DNA of 64,000 nt from Pedobacter ginsengisoli (GTDB taxonomy: Bacteria > Bacteroidota > Bacteroidia > Sphingobacteriales > Sphingobacteriaceae), in contig NZ_JASSYX010000002.1 of the NCBI RefSeq assembly GCF_030244015.1, positions 1,116,001 through 1,180,000 of the forward strand. Reading direction: 5' to 3'. A program made the translations under genes and the position numbers. Positions within the stretch are counted from its first letter, which is position 1. The number at the start of each line of letters is the position of its first letter. The notes beneath the pieces are model-generated. The model worked only from the letters and a program-made list of their open reading frames with translations. It was not told the DNA's origin and made no database searches. Positions 28,399-36,437 of this stretch are shown piece by piece.

Positions 28399-30693
28399 AT
28401 GAAGAGAGTTTTATTTTATGGTTTGCTGCTTGCTCCGGTGCTTTCTGTGGCCCAGCAGGGATTGGTTAAATATGTGAAGCCGATCATCGGTACAGAAAAG
28501 ATGGGGCATACTTTTCCGGGTGCTACGGTGCCTTTTGGGGCGGTTCAGCTGAGCCCGGAAACAGATACCATACCGTATTCGGTGGATGGTAAATATACCG
28601 GTACGGTTTATAACTATTGTGCGGGGTATAAATATGAGGATAAAACCATTGTTGGTTTCAGCCACACGCACTTTAGCGGTACGGGGCATTCTGACCTGGG
28701 TGATTTTCTGGTGATGCCGACCCAGGGGCCATTACAAATGAACCCGGGTATTGCGGCCAATCCTAAATCAGGTTTCCGTTCTTCGTTTTCACATGCCAGT
28801 GAGGTTGTTGAGGCCGGTTATTATAAAGTGAAGTTAGATGACGACAACATTCTGGCTGAGCTGACTGCTACAAAAAGGGTAGGGCTGCACCAGTATACTT
28901 TCCCGAAATCTGACCAATCGCATATTATCCTGGATCTGATGTCAGGCATTTATAACTATGATGGTAAGAATGTGTGGACTTATGTCCGCGTGGTCAACGA
29001 TACACTGATCACAGGCTACAGACAGACCAATGGCTGGGCACGCACGCGGACAGTCTATTTCGCGATGTCGTTTTCTAAAGCTTTCAAAGGATATGGTCAG
29101 AAAAACTTCGATGGTCCACAGCCATACCGGGGTTTCTGGCGGAAATTTGACCAGACTAAGAACTTCCCGGAAATTGCGGGAAAGAATGTGAGAATGTACT
29201 TTGATTTCAATACTGAGGCTAATGAAAAAATAAAAGTAAAGATGGCTTTATCTCCTGTTAGCCAGGATAATGCTTTGGAAAATATGCGGGCTGAAGTGCA
29301 GGGATGGGATTTTGACAAGGTAAAGCAACAAGCGCAGTCTGAATGGGAAAAGGAGCTGAAGAAGATAAAAATAGAAGCTTCTGAGGACGATAAGATCAAC
29401 TTTTACACTGCGATGTACCATACTTTTATCAACCCGACGACTTATGCGGATGTAAATGGCGAGTATAAAGGTCTGGATCAGGGTGTGCATAAGGCTGATG
29501 GTTTTGTGAATTATACTACTTTTTCACTTTGGGACACCTACAGGGCGTTACATCCTTTCCTGAACATCATGCAGCCTTCACGTAACAATGACATTGTGAA
29601 GTCTATGATGGCCCATTATGATCAAAGCGCATTGAAAATGCTGCCGATCTGGTCGCATTATGCCAATGATAATTGGTGCATGAGTGGTTATCACAGTGTA
29701 TCTGTTCTAGCGGATGCGATTGTCAAGGGTGTGTATACCGGTGACGCCAACAAAGCGCTCGATGCTTGTATCATGACGGCTAATCACCGTGATTATGAGG
29801 GTATTGGTGAATATATTGATAAAGGATATATTTCTGCGGAGAAGAGTGGCACTTCGGTGTCGAATACGCTGGAATATGCTTACGACGACTGGTGTATTGC
29901 GCAGCTTGCCAAAAAATTGGGCAGACAGGATGTTTATGATACGTTTATCAAAAGGTCTGGTAACTGGGTCAATAATTTTGATAAGTCTATCGGTTTTATG
30001 AGACCTAGGATGGCTGACGGTTCATTTAAGGCGAAATTTGATGTGCTGAGTACGCATGATCAGGGCTTTATCGAGGGCAATACCTGGAACTATAGTTTCT
30101 TTGTTCCGCATGATCCTGATGCGCTGATTGCTAAAATGGGCGGTGCGAAAAAGGTTGGGCTGAGACTGGATTCTCTGTTTACTATGCATTTACCGGATGA
30201 GTTTTTTGCTGAAACTGAGGACATTACCCGGGAGGGGATTGTCGGCGGTTATGTTCATGGCAATGAGCCGGCGCATCATGTGGCTTATTTATACAACTGG
30301 ATCGGTCAGCCGTCTAAAACACAATCCAGAATCCGTATGATCCTGAAAATGCAGTATAAGCCTACGCCTGATGGTTTGGGTGGCAACGATGATTGTGGTC
30401 AGATGAGTGCCTGGTATATGTTTTCTTCTCTGGGCTTTTATCCGGTAGCGCCAGGCTCTGATGAGTATTCTCTGGGTAGTCCTGCTGTGAAGTCGGCAGT
30501 GCTTTCATTGGAAAATGGTAAGACGTTTACTGTCGAAGCGCTGAACCAGAGTGATAAGAATGTGTATGTGTCTAAGGTATTGTTGAACGGTAAGGAGCAT
30601 AAGGGTTTGACGATTAAGCATTCGGATATTGTGAATGGTGGGAAGATTACGTTTACAATGTCACCCAAGGCTAGTAATGGTAAAATTAAGTAA
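28399..30693 (+). CDS. GH92 family glycosyl hydrolase (alpha-mannosidase)
   Basis: 764 residues with a signal peptide (residues 1-19, ending SVAQ). Calcium-dependent exo-alpha-mannosidase family acting on mannosides such as N-glycans or yeast mannan. Markers: VKPIIGTEKMGHTFPGATVPFG at the start, the GFSHTHFSGTGHSDLGD block, VGGYVHGNEPAHHVAYLYNW, and GGNDDCGQMSAWYMFSSLGFYP. No SusC/SusD genes or other glycosidases are nearby, so it is not in a typical polysaccharide locus. The last codons and the stop are supplied by repeat copy B, and repeats A and B flank the gene. Confidence 0.95.
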   Translation: MKRVLFYGLLLAPVLSVAQQGLVKYVKPIIGTEKMGHTFPGATVPFGAVQLSPETDTIPYSVDGKYTGTVYNYCAGYKYEDKTIVGFSHTHFSGTGHSDLGDFLVMPTQGPLQMNPGIAANPKSGFRSSFSHASEVVEAGYYKVKLDDDNILAELTATKRVGLHQYTFPKSDQSHIILDLMSGIYNYDGKNVWTYVRVVNDTLITGYRQTNGWARTRTVYFAMSFSKAFKGYGQKNFDGPQPYRGFWRKFDQTKNFPEIAGKNVRMYFDFNTEANEKIKVKMALSPVSQDNALENMRAEVQGWDFDKVKQQAQSEWEKELKKIKIEASEDDKINFYTAMYHTFINPTTYADVNGEYKGLDQGVHKADGFVNYTTFSLWDTYRALHPFLNIMQPSRNNDIVKSMMAHYDQSALKMLPIWSHYANDNWCMSGYHSVSVLADAIVKGVYTGDANKALDACIMTANHRDYEGIGEYIDKGYISAEKSGTSVSNTLEYAYDDWCIAQLAKKLGRQDVYDTFIKRSGNWVNNFDKSIGFMRPRMADGSFKAKFDVLSTHDQGFIEGNTWNYSFFVPHDPDALIAKMGGAKKVGLRLDSLFTMHLPDEFFAETEDITREGIVGGYVHGNEPAHHVAYLYNWIGQPSKTQSRIRMILKMQYKPTPDGLGGNDDCGQMSAWYMFSSLGFYPVAPGSDEYSLGSPAVKSAVLSLENGKTFTVEALNQSDKNVYVSKVLLNGKEHKGLTIKHSDIVNGGKITFTMSPKASNGKIK

Positions 30694-30797
30694 TAGTAAA
30701 AATTAAGTGATCTTTTTTCGGACTCGGGGATTCACGTTCTGAAAAAGAACGCAATCCCAATGTCCTCTCAAAGACACTGAATTTTGGGGAAAGTATG
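30681..30797 (+). repeat. Palindromic ~117-bp repeat, copy B
   Basis: Same layout and orientation as copy A: tandem TAAAATTAAGTAAT / TAAAAATTAAGTGAT, then arms around the GTTCT-GAAAA-AGAAC core. Apart from a one-base indel and a few changes in the leading tandem the two copies are identical. The first 13 bases overlap the end of the GH92 gene and provide its final codons and TAA stop. Confidence 0.85.
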
Positions 30798-30828
30798 GTG
30801 TGAATGTATGAGGCGAAGATTGAGAGAT

Positions 30829-30859
30829 AAAAAGGCCAGCGTTTTACGCTGGCCTTTTT
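30829..30859 (+). terminator. Strong intrinsic terminator after GH92
   Basis: A perfect 13-bp stem, AAAAAGGCCAGCG (30829-30841) with CGCTGGCCTTTTT (30847-30859), and a 5-nt loop. The A and T tracts on both sides make it functional in either direction. Confidence 0.85.
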
Positions 30860-30987
30860 ATGTTAATGATATCTCTATTTATTTTATGCTGCTATATATT
30901 GATTTCATGATTTAAGGTAGCTATTTTATGAAATGCATGAAAATGTTTCTTTAACTGTTCAATATCATCACGGCCTGCTATGCTCCC

Positions 30988-31085
30988 TGCTTTCCATAAA
31001 ATTCAGTGTCTTTGAGAGGACATAGGATTTGTGCCCTTCTTCAGGGCGCAAGGTCCAGTCCGAAAAAAGATCACTTAATTTTACC
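30988..31085 (-). repeat. Palindromic repeat, copy C (inverted, divergent core)
   Basis: On the minus strand it reads GGTAAAATTAAGTGATC at the start and CACTGAATTTT near the end, as in copies A and B, so the arms are conserved. The centre differs: GCCCT-GAAGA-AGGGC replaces GTTCT-GAAAA-AGAAC, and the neighbouring pairs change on both sides as well. The stem is thus kept by compensatory changes while the sequence is not. Confidence 0.8.
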
Positions 31086-31117
31086 TTTACTTTTTGTTCC
31101 AGATTCCATTTTTGCGG

Positions 31118-31438
31118 CTAAACAAATGCTGGTACATCAGCACGGGGATCGTTGCCCTGGATCTGGTTTTTGCGGATATCGGAGGGATAAGAAGGTTTTT
31201 TGATGATCTTTTTATTGAGTCCGCTGGCTGCGCTGTAGAGCAGGATGCTGCCGAGGGCGATTTCTTCTATGCCCCTGAAGGTATGCTTGCGAAGGGCTCT
31301 AATGCCTTTCTGCAGCATATAAACGCCGGCGATCACTGAAATCAACCTTTTTCCGGAGTTTAGTTCTTCTGTTTCGTATTTGCTCAGAAGGGAGCTTACT
31401 ATGGATGTAGTGATGTTATCTTTTATATGCCTGAACAT
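31118..31438 (-). CDS. Small membrane protein, DUF2892-like
   Basis: 106 residues. Two hydrophobic segments (about 31-47 and 58-74) in a GKRLISVIAGVYMLQKGI ... EIALGSILLYSAASG arrangement recall the YgaP-type DUF2892 membrane domain (RxxSxxxGxxLL and LGxxLLYRGxTG). No CP-loop or rhodanese domain is present. The C-terminus is short and polar. It stands alone next to repeat copy C. Function unknown; the family resemblance is by eye. Confidence 0.6.
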   Translation of the reverse strand: MFRHIKDNITTSIVSSLLSKYETEELNSGKRLISVIAGVYMLQKGIRALRKHTFRGIEEIALGSILLYSAASGLNKKIIKKPSYPSDIRKNQIQGNDPRADVPAFV

Positions 31439-31630
31439 GGTTAATTCAATTTAATGTCTGAAATTCATTTTCTGACTAATTGTTGAACATCGTCAGGGAT
31501 GATTTTGTTTGCATTAAAATCGTCAATTTTATTGAAGTTTTTTTGACGGCGGGTCTGCGTCGGGCACTGATTTCTCCTAAAGATTGGTAAAGATCAAACT
31601 TATCTGTGCCGATCCGGATGGTATAAATTC

Positions 31631-32245
31631 TTAGCTGGTAAAGAGGTACTTTATATCAATGCGCTCTAACTTTTCTATTTTGCCAAGAATAGCATTGAGG
31701 CTGCTTTTTCTGATCTCTAGCTGCATCGTACAGGTGTTGTCAAAATTCTGGTCAAGTATGTTGAGTTGCTCGTCTTTCACCAGTTTCATGACATCGTTCA
31801 TAGCCATATAGTCAAAGCGTATTTCATAGATGTCGTTTACTGTTTTCTCTACAATATTTGATTCTTTAATTGCTTCTGCGGCAGCAGTTTTATAAGCATT
31901 GATTAAACCAGGAACACCAAGTAATGTGCCGCCAAAATACCGGACGACAACGATTAGCAAGTTGGTGAGATCAGCGGAAAGTATGGTGTTCAAAATTGGT
32001 CTTCCCGCGGTTCCGGAGGGTTCGCCGTCATCCTGGATCCTAAAGATGCTTCTATCTGGACTGAGACGCAATGCCCAGCAAAAATGTCGCGCTTTGGGGT
32101 GTTCTGATCTTAATTTTTGCAGGATATCTTTTACGTCCTCATCTGATTTGATGGGAAAGGCAAAGGCAATGAACTTGCTTCCTTTGTCTCTGTAAGTTCC
32201 TTCAGAATGGCTTGCTATGGTTTTGTAGGTATCATCAAACAGCAT
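31631..32245 (-). CDS. YigZ/IMPACT family protein
   Basis: 204 residues. The N-terminal IMPACT (UPF0029) domain shows GSKFIAFAFPIKS, KARHFCWALRL, DDGEPSGTAGRPIL and VVRYFGGTLLGVPGLI; the C-terminal DUF1949-like ferredoxin-fold domain follows from about residue 135. Eukaryotic IMPACT regulates translation through GCN1, while the bacterial role is unclear. It is last in the coupled ribD-DMT-yigZ operon, overlapping the preceding gene by 11 bp. Confidence 0.92.
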   Translation of the reverse strand: MLFDDTYKTIASHSEGTYRDKGSKFIAFAFPIKSDEDVKDILQKLRSEHPKARHFCWALRLSPDRSIFRIQDDGEPSGTAGRPILNTILSADLTNLLIVVVRYFGGTLLGVPGLINAYKTAAAEAIKESNIVEKTVNDIYEIRFDYMAMNDVMKLVKDEQLNILDQNFDNTCTMQLEIRKSSLNAILGKIEKLERIDIKYLFTS

Positions 32246-33098
32246 ATTTCTGAGATAGGGTAATCAAAAGAATAGCTACAAGTGCAAGAGACAATCCCCA
32301 GTAGTTGAGCTTATTGAGTTTCTCCCTGAAGATGAATATGCCAACGAGGGTGCCAAGAATGATCACGCCAATATTCATTGCGGCAAATACGGTTGAAGGG
32401 TTGTCGGCCATGGCGCGGTGTGCTTTCAGATAGAAAAGGATATTGAAGAAATTGAAAAAACCAAGGATACAGCCGCAAATGAAGTTGATGAGTTCGAGTT
32501 TTTGTTTTTTAATGAGTGACTGATAAGCGATGAAAGCAAGTGATATGATAAAGGAAAGGGCAAATATGAGTACCAGCGAACTGGTATAGGGGATGGTTTT
32601 GATCTGGGCGACTTGTTTGAAGAGTGTATCTATGAGTCCGAAACCGATAAATACAATGACGGGATAGATCCAGTTGACAGCCTGGCTGCTTTTTGTCTTT
32701 TTATAAAGGGTAAAAAATATGGCGATAAAACCAATGGCCAGCCCGCAGAGTTTTAATGTGGTGAAATCTTCTTTAAATAGAAAATAAGCGGCCAGTATGG
32801 GGATAAATAAGGATAAGCGCTGTGCTATATCTGTTTTGACTATCCCGATGTTTTTGACTGATGCAGCCAGGAACCAGAAGATGACTGGCAAAAGGACACC
32901 TAATGCGAGGTGGATCTTAGGTGGTGTTCCGGCAGTGAAGTGACCAATAGCGGGTCTGAAGAATACAAAACTGAGACTGATTGCAAATAAGTAGTTCCAG
33001 GTGACGGCCTGCGGAATGCTGATCTTGTACCTTTTTGCAAGTTTCAATAAAACTGCTACAGTAACGCTGCAACAAATGCTGATGATCAGGTATATCAT
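32235..33098 (-). CDS. DMT superfamily permease (EamA-like)
   Basis: 287 residues with ten predicted membrane helices in two five-helix halves. The N-terminus starts in the membrane (YLIISICCSVTVAVLLKLAKRY) and the end has the typical GTLVGIFIFREKLNKLNYWGLSLALVAILLI EamA half. Substrate unknown. Its ATG overlaps the ribD stop by 4 bp (ATGA), so translation is coupled; linkage to riboflavin synthesis could hint at a flavin-related cargo, but this is speculation. Confidence 0.85.
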   Translation of the reverse strand: MIYLIISICCSVTVAVLLKLAKRYKISIPQAVTWNYLFAISLSFVFFRPAIGHFTAGTPPKIHLALGVLLPVIFWFLAASVKNIGIVKTDIAQRLSLFIPILAAYFLFKEDFTTLKLCGLAIGFIAIFFTLYKKTKSSQAVNWIYPVIVFIGFGLIDTLFKQVAQIKTIPYTSSLVLIFALSFIISLAFIAYQSLIKKQKLELINFICGCILGFFNFFNILFYLKAHRAMADNPSTVFAAMNIGVIILGTLVGIFIFREKLNKLNYWGLSLALVAILLITLSQKYAV

Positions 33099-34147
33099 TT
33101 GCTGGTATTTTGATAGACACTCAGTTTGTCCTTGCCGATCAGGTAATTGTCTTTTATAGCACCATTGATCTGGGGAGCGGCAATGCCGTCCTGCCAGGAG
33201 CTGGCGGAGGTAAATACGCGTGCTTCATCCCAAAGATTAGCGCTAAGGAATTGGTTCAGCAGGTTTGCACCGCCTTCTATGATCACGGACTGTATGTCCA
33301 TGAGGTACAGTTGAAAAGCAATCTTTTGAGGGAGGTAGTATTGCATATCTTCCATTTGGATAAAATGGATGTTATCGACGACCTTGGTCTTTATTTCATT
33401 GAAAACCACTGTTTTTGCGTCTTCGTTGTAGATGTGGCTGCTTAATGGGACCTGCAGTTTGCGGTCGATCAGCATGCGGGTTGGGTTTTTACCGGTCCAT
33501 TCCCGGCTGTTGAGCAGCGGGTCGTCGGCAATGGCGGTTTGCTTTCCGATCAGGATGGCATCTTCTTCTGTGCGCCATTTGTGTACCAGTTTCTTGGCCA
33601 GCGGCCCGCTAATCCATTTCTGGCCGGTGATCTTCGGTGCAAAATAGCCATTGGCAGTGGTGGCCCATTTGAGGATAATGTAAGGACGCTGATGGTTGAT
33701 CCTGGTCAGGAAACGTCTGTTCAGAAAACTGCATTCTTCCTGTAGTACGCCGGTTACGACTTCTATTCCTGCGTTTTTAAGTTTCTCTATGCCTTTTCCG
33801 TTTACATCTTCAAAGGGATCGGTATTGCCGATAACAACCTTTTTCAGTTTGTGTCTGACCAGCAGATCTGCACAGGGTGGGGTCTTGCCATAGTGAGCGC
33901 AGGGTTCAAGGCTCACATAGGCTGTTGCACCTGCAAGCAGCTCGGCTGCCCGGTCGCCATGGTTTCGGAGCACTGCATTTATGGCGTTAACTTCGGCATG
34001 GGCTTCACCAAACCTGGCGTGATAACCTTCGCCGATGATTTGATCGTTGTTGACTATAACACAGCCAACCATGGGATTGGGGCTTACATTTGCTATTCCC
34101 AGTTTGGCCAGTTCAAGGCAGCGTTGCATGTATATTTCGTCTGTCAT
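33095..34147 (-). CDS. ribD: Bifunctional riboflavin deaminase/reductase RibD
   Basis: 350 residues from the ATG at 34147. Performs two steps of riboflavin synthesis: pyrimidine deamination then side-chain reduction. The deaminase zinc site is His50-Ala-Glu52 and Cys83/Cys92 (PCAHYGKTPPC); the reductase half starts near residue 145 (RPYIILKWATTANGYF, then IEGGANLLNQF). An ATG at 34150 and a GTG at 34153 precede it in frame, but the GTG overlaps a promoter-like element, and MTDEIYMQRCLELAKLG matches the E. coli start best. First gene of a coupled operon. Confidence 0.95.
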   Translation of the reverse strand: MTDEIYMQRCLELAKLGIANVSPNPMVGCVIVNNDQIIGEGYHARFGEAHAEVNAINAVLRNHGDRAAELLAGATAYVSLEPCAHYGKTPPCADLLVRHKLKKVVIGNTDPFEDVNGKGIEKLKNAGIEVVTGVLQEECSFLNRRFLTRINHQRPYIILKWATTANGYFAPKITGQKWISGPLAKKLVHKWRTEEDAILIGKQTAIADDPLLNSREWTGKNPTRMLIDRKLQVPLSSHIYNEDAKTVVFNEIKTKVVDNIHFIQMEDMQYYLPQKIAFQLYLMDIQSVIIEGGANLLNQFLSANLWDEARVFTSASSWQDGIAAPQINGAIKDNYLIGKDKLSVYQNTSK

Positions 34148-34152
34148 CATCA

Positions 34153-34160
34153 CAAAAGTA
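34153..34160 (-). promoter_or_regulatory. Candidate -7 element for ribD (TACTTTTG)
   Basis: Exact TAnnTTTG match whose last base is 5 nt before the ribD ATG at 34147. If active, the transcript would begin at or near the start codon (leaderless). No clear -33. Confidence 0.4.
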
Positions 34161-34181
34161 AGGTATATTGTTTGATTTAAT

Positions 34182-34189
34182 TACTTTTG
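34182..34189 (+). promoter_or_regulatory. Candidate -7 element for prmC (TACTTTTG)
   Basis: Identical octamer to the ribD site but on the plus strand, 6 nt before the prmC ATG. The two face each other's genes across a 48-bp divergent spacer. Confidence 0.4.
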
Positions 34190-34195
34190 CGGGGC

Positions 34196-35056
34196 ATGAA
34201 TTTTAAGCAGCTATCGCAACATTTTACAAGAGAATTGAGTGGTTTGTATGACCATGAAGAGGCGGTTGCCGTCTTTGCTGTTGTGGCCAGGCAGGTATCT
34301 CGTTTTGACAGGGGCAAACTGTCGCTAAAGTCTTCGGAAAGTGTTCCTGAGCCTGATTTAGTGTTATACAACGGTATTCTGGCGGAACTAAAAACCGGAA
34401 AGCCTGTGCAATATGTGCTCGGGGAAACCCTATTTTACGGCTTGTCTTTTAAGGTAAATCCTGCGGTGCTGATCCCAAGGCCGGAAACTGAGGAACTGGT
34501 GGAATGGGTGCTTGAAAGTGTTGCTGCTGAAGCCATGTCTGGCCTTCAAATTCTTGATGTGGGCACGGGAAGCGGTTGTATTGCGGTTGTGCTCAAAAAA
34601 CATTTGGATACAGCGGGAGTTTTTGCGCTGGATGTATCTAAAGATAGTCTCTCTATGGCGTCAGATAATGCCATTATTAATGAGGTAGTTATAAATTTTA
34701 TAGAGGCTGATATTCGTGAATATTCGGGTAGGGAAACATTTGATGTTATTGTAAGTAATCCGCCGTACATTACAATGAATGAAAAGCGGGAGATGCATGA
34801 AAATGTACTGGCTCATGAGCCTCATCTGGCATTGTTTGTTTCTAATGAAGATCCGCTTGTTTTCTATAAGGCAATAGCGGATTTTGCATTATTGAATTTG
34901 AAACCTGATGGCTTTTTGTTTTTCGAGATCAATGAACATCTTGGTAAAGAGACAGTACAAATGCTGAAAGACAAATCGTTTTTTAACATAGAGTTAAGAA
35001 GGGATATGCAGGGAAAGGACAGGATGATCAAATGCAGATTAAAGGCCCGGGAATAG
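34196..35056 (+). CDS. prmC: Peptide chain release factor N5-glutamine methyltransferase
   Basis: 286 residues from the ATG at 34196 (an in-frame TTG at 34187 overlaps the promoter-like octamer and is unlikely). Methylates the GGQ glutamine of release factors. SAM-binding DVGTGSGCI (121-129), catalytic NPPY (188-191), and the LIPRPETEELVEW substrate loop (92-104). Divergent from ribD, convergent with xerD. Confidence 0.95.
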   Translation: MNFKQLSQHFTRELSGLYDHEEAVAVFAVVARQVSRFDRGKLSLKSSESVPEPDLVLYNGILAELKTGKPVQYVLGETLFYGLSFKVNPAVLIPRPETEELVEWVLESVAAEAMSGLQILDVGTGSGCIAVVLKKHLDTAGVFALDVSKDSLSMASDNAIINEVVINFIEADIREYSGRETFDVIVSNPPYITMNEKREMHENVLAHEPHLALFVSNEDPLVFYKAIADFALLNLKPDGFLFFEINEHLGKETVQMLKDKSFFNIELRRDMQGKDRMIKCRLKARE

Positions 35057-35075
35057 TTTGAATCTGTTGTCTTGG

Positions 35076-35975
35076 TTAGCTCCTGGGATGGTATTGTGTA
35101 ACGACTGATCTTAGATAGTCCCTGTCGGTATGGGTATAGATTTCGGTGGTAATGATGCTCGAATGGCCCAGCATTTCCTGCACTGCTCTAAGATCGGCAC
35201 CGCCCTCTATGAGATGGGTGGCAAAAGAGTGCCTGAATGTATGGGGACTGATGCTTTTTTTGATTCCTGCTTTAAGGGCCAGGGTTTTGATGAGTTTGAA
35301 CACAGATATTCTGGACAAGCCTGTGCCGCCTGGATTGAGAAAGATATAATCTTCATAGCCACTCTTGACGGGAATATGGACTCTGACCTCGTTGAGATAA
35401 ATCTGTATGAATTTAAGTGCAGTATTTCCTATGGGTATAAGCCGTTCTTTATCCCCTTTACCGGTAACCTTGATGAATTCATTTTCGGCATGCACATTTG
35501 ATATCCTGAGGGTAATGAGTTCTGTGACGCGCAGTCCACAACCGTAGAGTGTTTCTAATATTGCCTTGTCTCTCATTCCGTTGCGTTTGGAAGCATCAAT
35601 TGCTCCTATTAAGTCGTTGATCTCGTGTATGTTTAAAGTATCAGGCAATTTTCTGGAAAGTCTCGGCATCTCCAGAAGGTCGGTGGGGTTGATGTCGATG
35701 AGCTGCTCCAGCACAAGGAATTCAAAGAAAGATTTGAGTCCGGATATGATCCGTGCCTGGGAGGCTGCCTGCATTCCCAATTCATTGATCCAGGAGATGA
35801 AAAGCTTTAAATCATTTATGTTAATGTCCTTTATATTAGTTTGTTGATTTTTCAGATCGAAGAACTGCCAAAGCTTATCAATATCACTTAGATAGGCGTC
35901 AATGGAATTGTCTGCAAGGGACCGTTCCAGTCGCAGGTAAGCTCTGTAAGATTTTAAATAAGGGTTATTGATCAC
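35076..35975 (-). CDS. xerD: Tyrosine recombinase XerD
   Basis: 299 residues. Resolves chromosome dimers at dif with XerC. Catalytic residues are all present: Arg149, Lys173, His245 with Arg248 (HTFR), His271 and nucleophile Tyr280 in TTEIYTHT. The N-terminal SAM-like DNA-binding domain covers about residues 1-100. The start is a GTG at 35975. Its position beside aroQ and the lack of phage genes favour the housekeeping enzyme over an integrase. Confidence 0.93.
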   Translation of the reverse strand: MINNPYLKSYRAYLRLERSLADNSIDAYLSDIDKLWQFFDLKNQQTNIKDININDLKLFISWINELGMQAASQARIISGLKSFFEFLVLEQLIDINPTDLLEMPRLSRKLPDTLNIHEINDLIGAIDASKRNGMRDKAILETLYGCGLRVTELITLRISNVHAENEFIKVTGKGDKERLIPIGNTALKFIQIYLNEVRVHIPVKSGYEDYIFLNPGGTGLSRISVFKLIKTLALKAGIKKSISPHTFRHSFATHLIEGGADLRAVQEMLGHSSIITTEIYTHTDRDYLRSVVTQYHPRS

Positions 35976-36004
35976 AAAAATTTTCTACTGTAAGTTTTTA
36001 GCTT

Positions 36005-36012
36005 TAAGTTTG
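36005..36012 (+). promoter_or_regulatory. Candidate -7 element for aroQ (TAAGTTTG)
   Basis: Exact TAnnTTTG match, 5 nt before the aroQ ATG at 36018. The geometry is like that of ribD and prmC and again predicts a leaderless message. Confidence 0.4.
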
Positions 36013-36017
36013 AATTG

Positions 36018-36437
36018 ATGAAGATACAAATTATTAACGGCCCAAATCTAAACCTTTTAGGTGTGCGTGAACCCGGTATTTATGGAAATACTGGTTTTGA
36101 TGAGTACATTAAGCAGTTGCGTGACATCTACAGCATCCTGGAGATCGATTATTTTCAAAGTAATGTAGAAGGCGAGCTCATCAATAAATTGCATGAAGTT
36201 GGATTCAGTTATGACGGGATCGTGATCAATGCGGGTGGATATACGCATACCTCTGTGGCAATAGCCGATGCAATTGCAGCCATTAAAACTCCTGTTGTAG
36301 AGGTACATATATCAAATATCTATGCCCGGGAAGAATACAGGCATGTATCCCTTACCGGAAAGAACTGTAAAGGTGTGTTAACCGGTTTTGGTATGGACGG
36401 ATACAGGCTTGCCATTGAAAGTCTGCTGAAAGGCTAG
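36018..36437 (+). CDS. aroQ: Type II 3-dehydroquinate dehydratase
   Basis: 139 residues from the ATG at 36018. Third step of the shikimate pathway. Signature INGPNLNLLGVREPGIYG with catalytic Tyr22, Asn71 in VINAGGYTHTS and His97 in VEVHISN, followed by the REEYRH loop. Normal length for the dodecameric type II enzyme. Its stop shares the CTAG tetramer with the stop of the convergent glycosyltransferase. Confidence 0.97.
   Translation: MKIQIINGPNLNLLGVREPGIYGNTGFDEYIKQLRDIYSILEIDYFQSNVEGELINKLHEVGFSYDGIVINAGGYTHTSVAIADAIAAIKTPVVEVHISNIYAREEYRHVSLTGKNCKGVLTGFGMDGYRLAIESLLKG

Noticed and set aside
35076..35975. The tyrosine recombinase as a phage or transposon integrase
   Set aside because: Length, motifs and the housekeeping neighbours (aroQ, prmC) fit XerD, with no phage genes or att-like repeats nearby.
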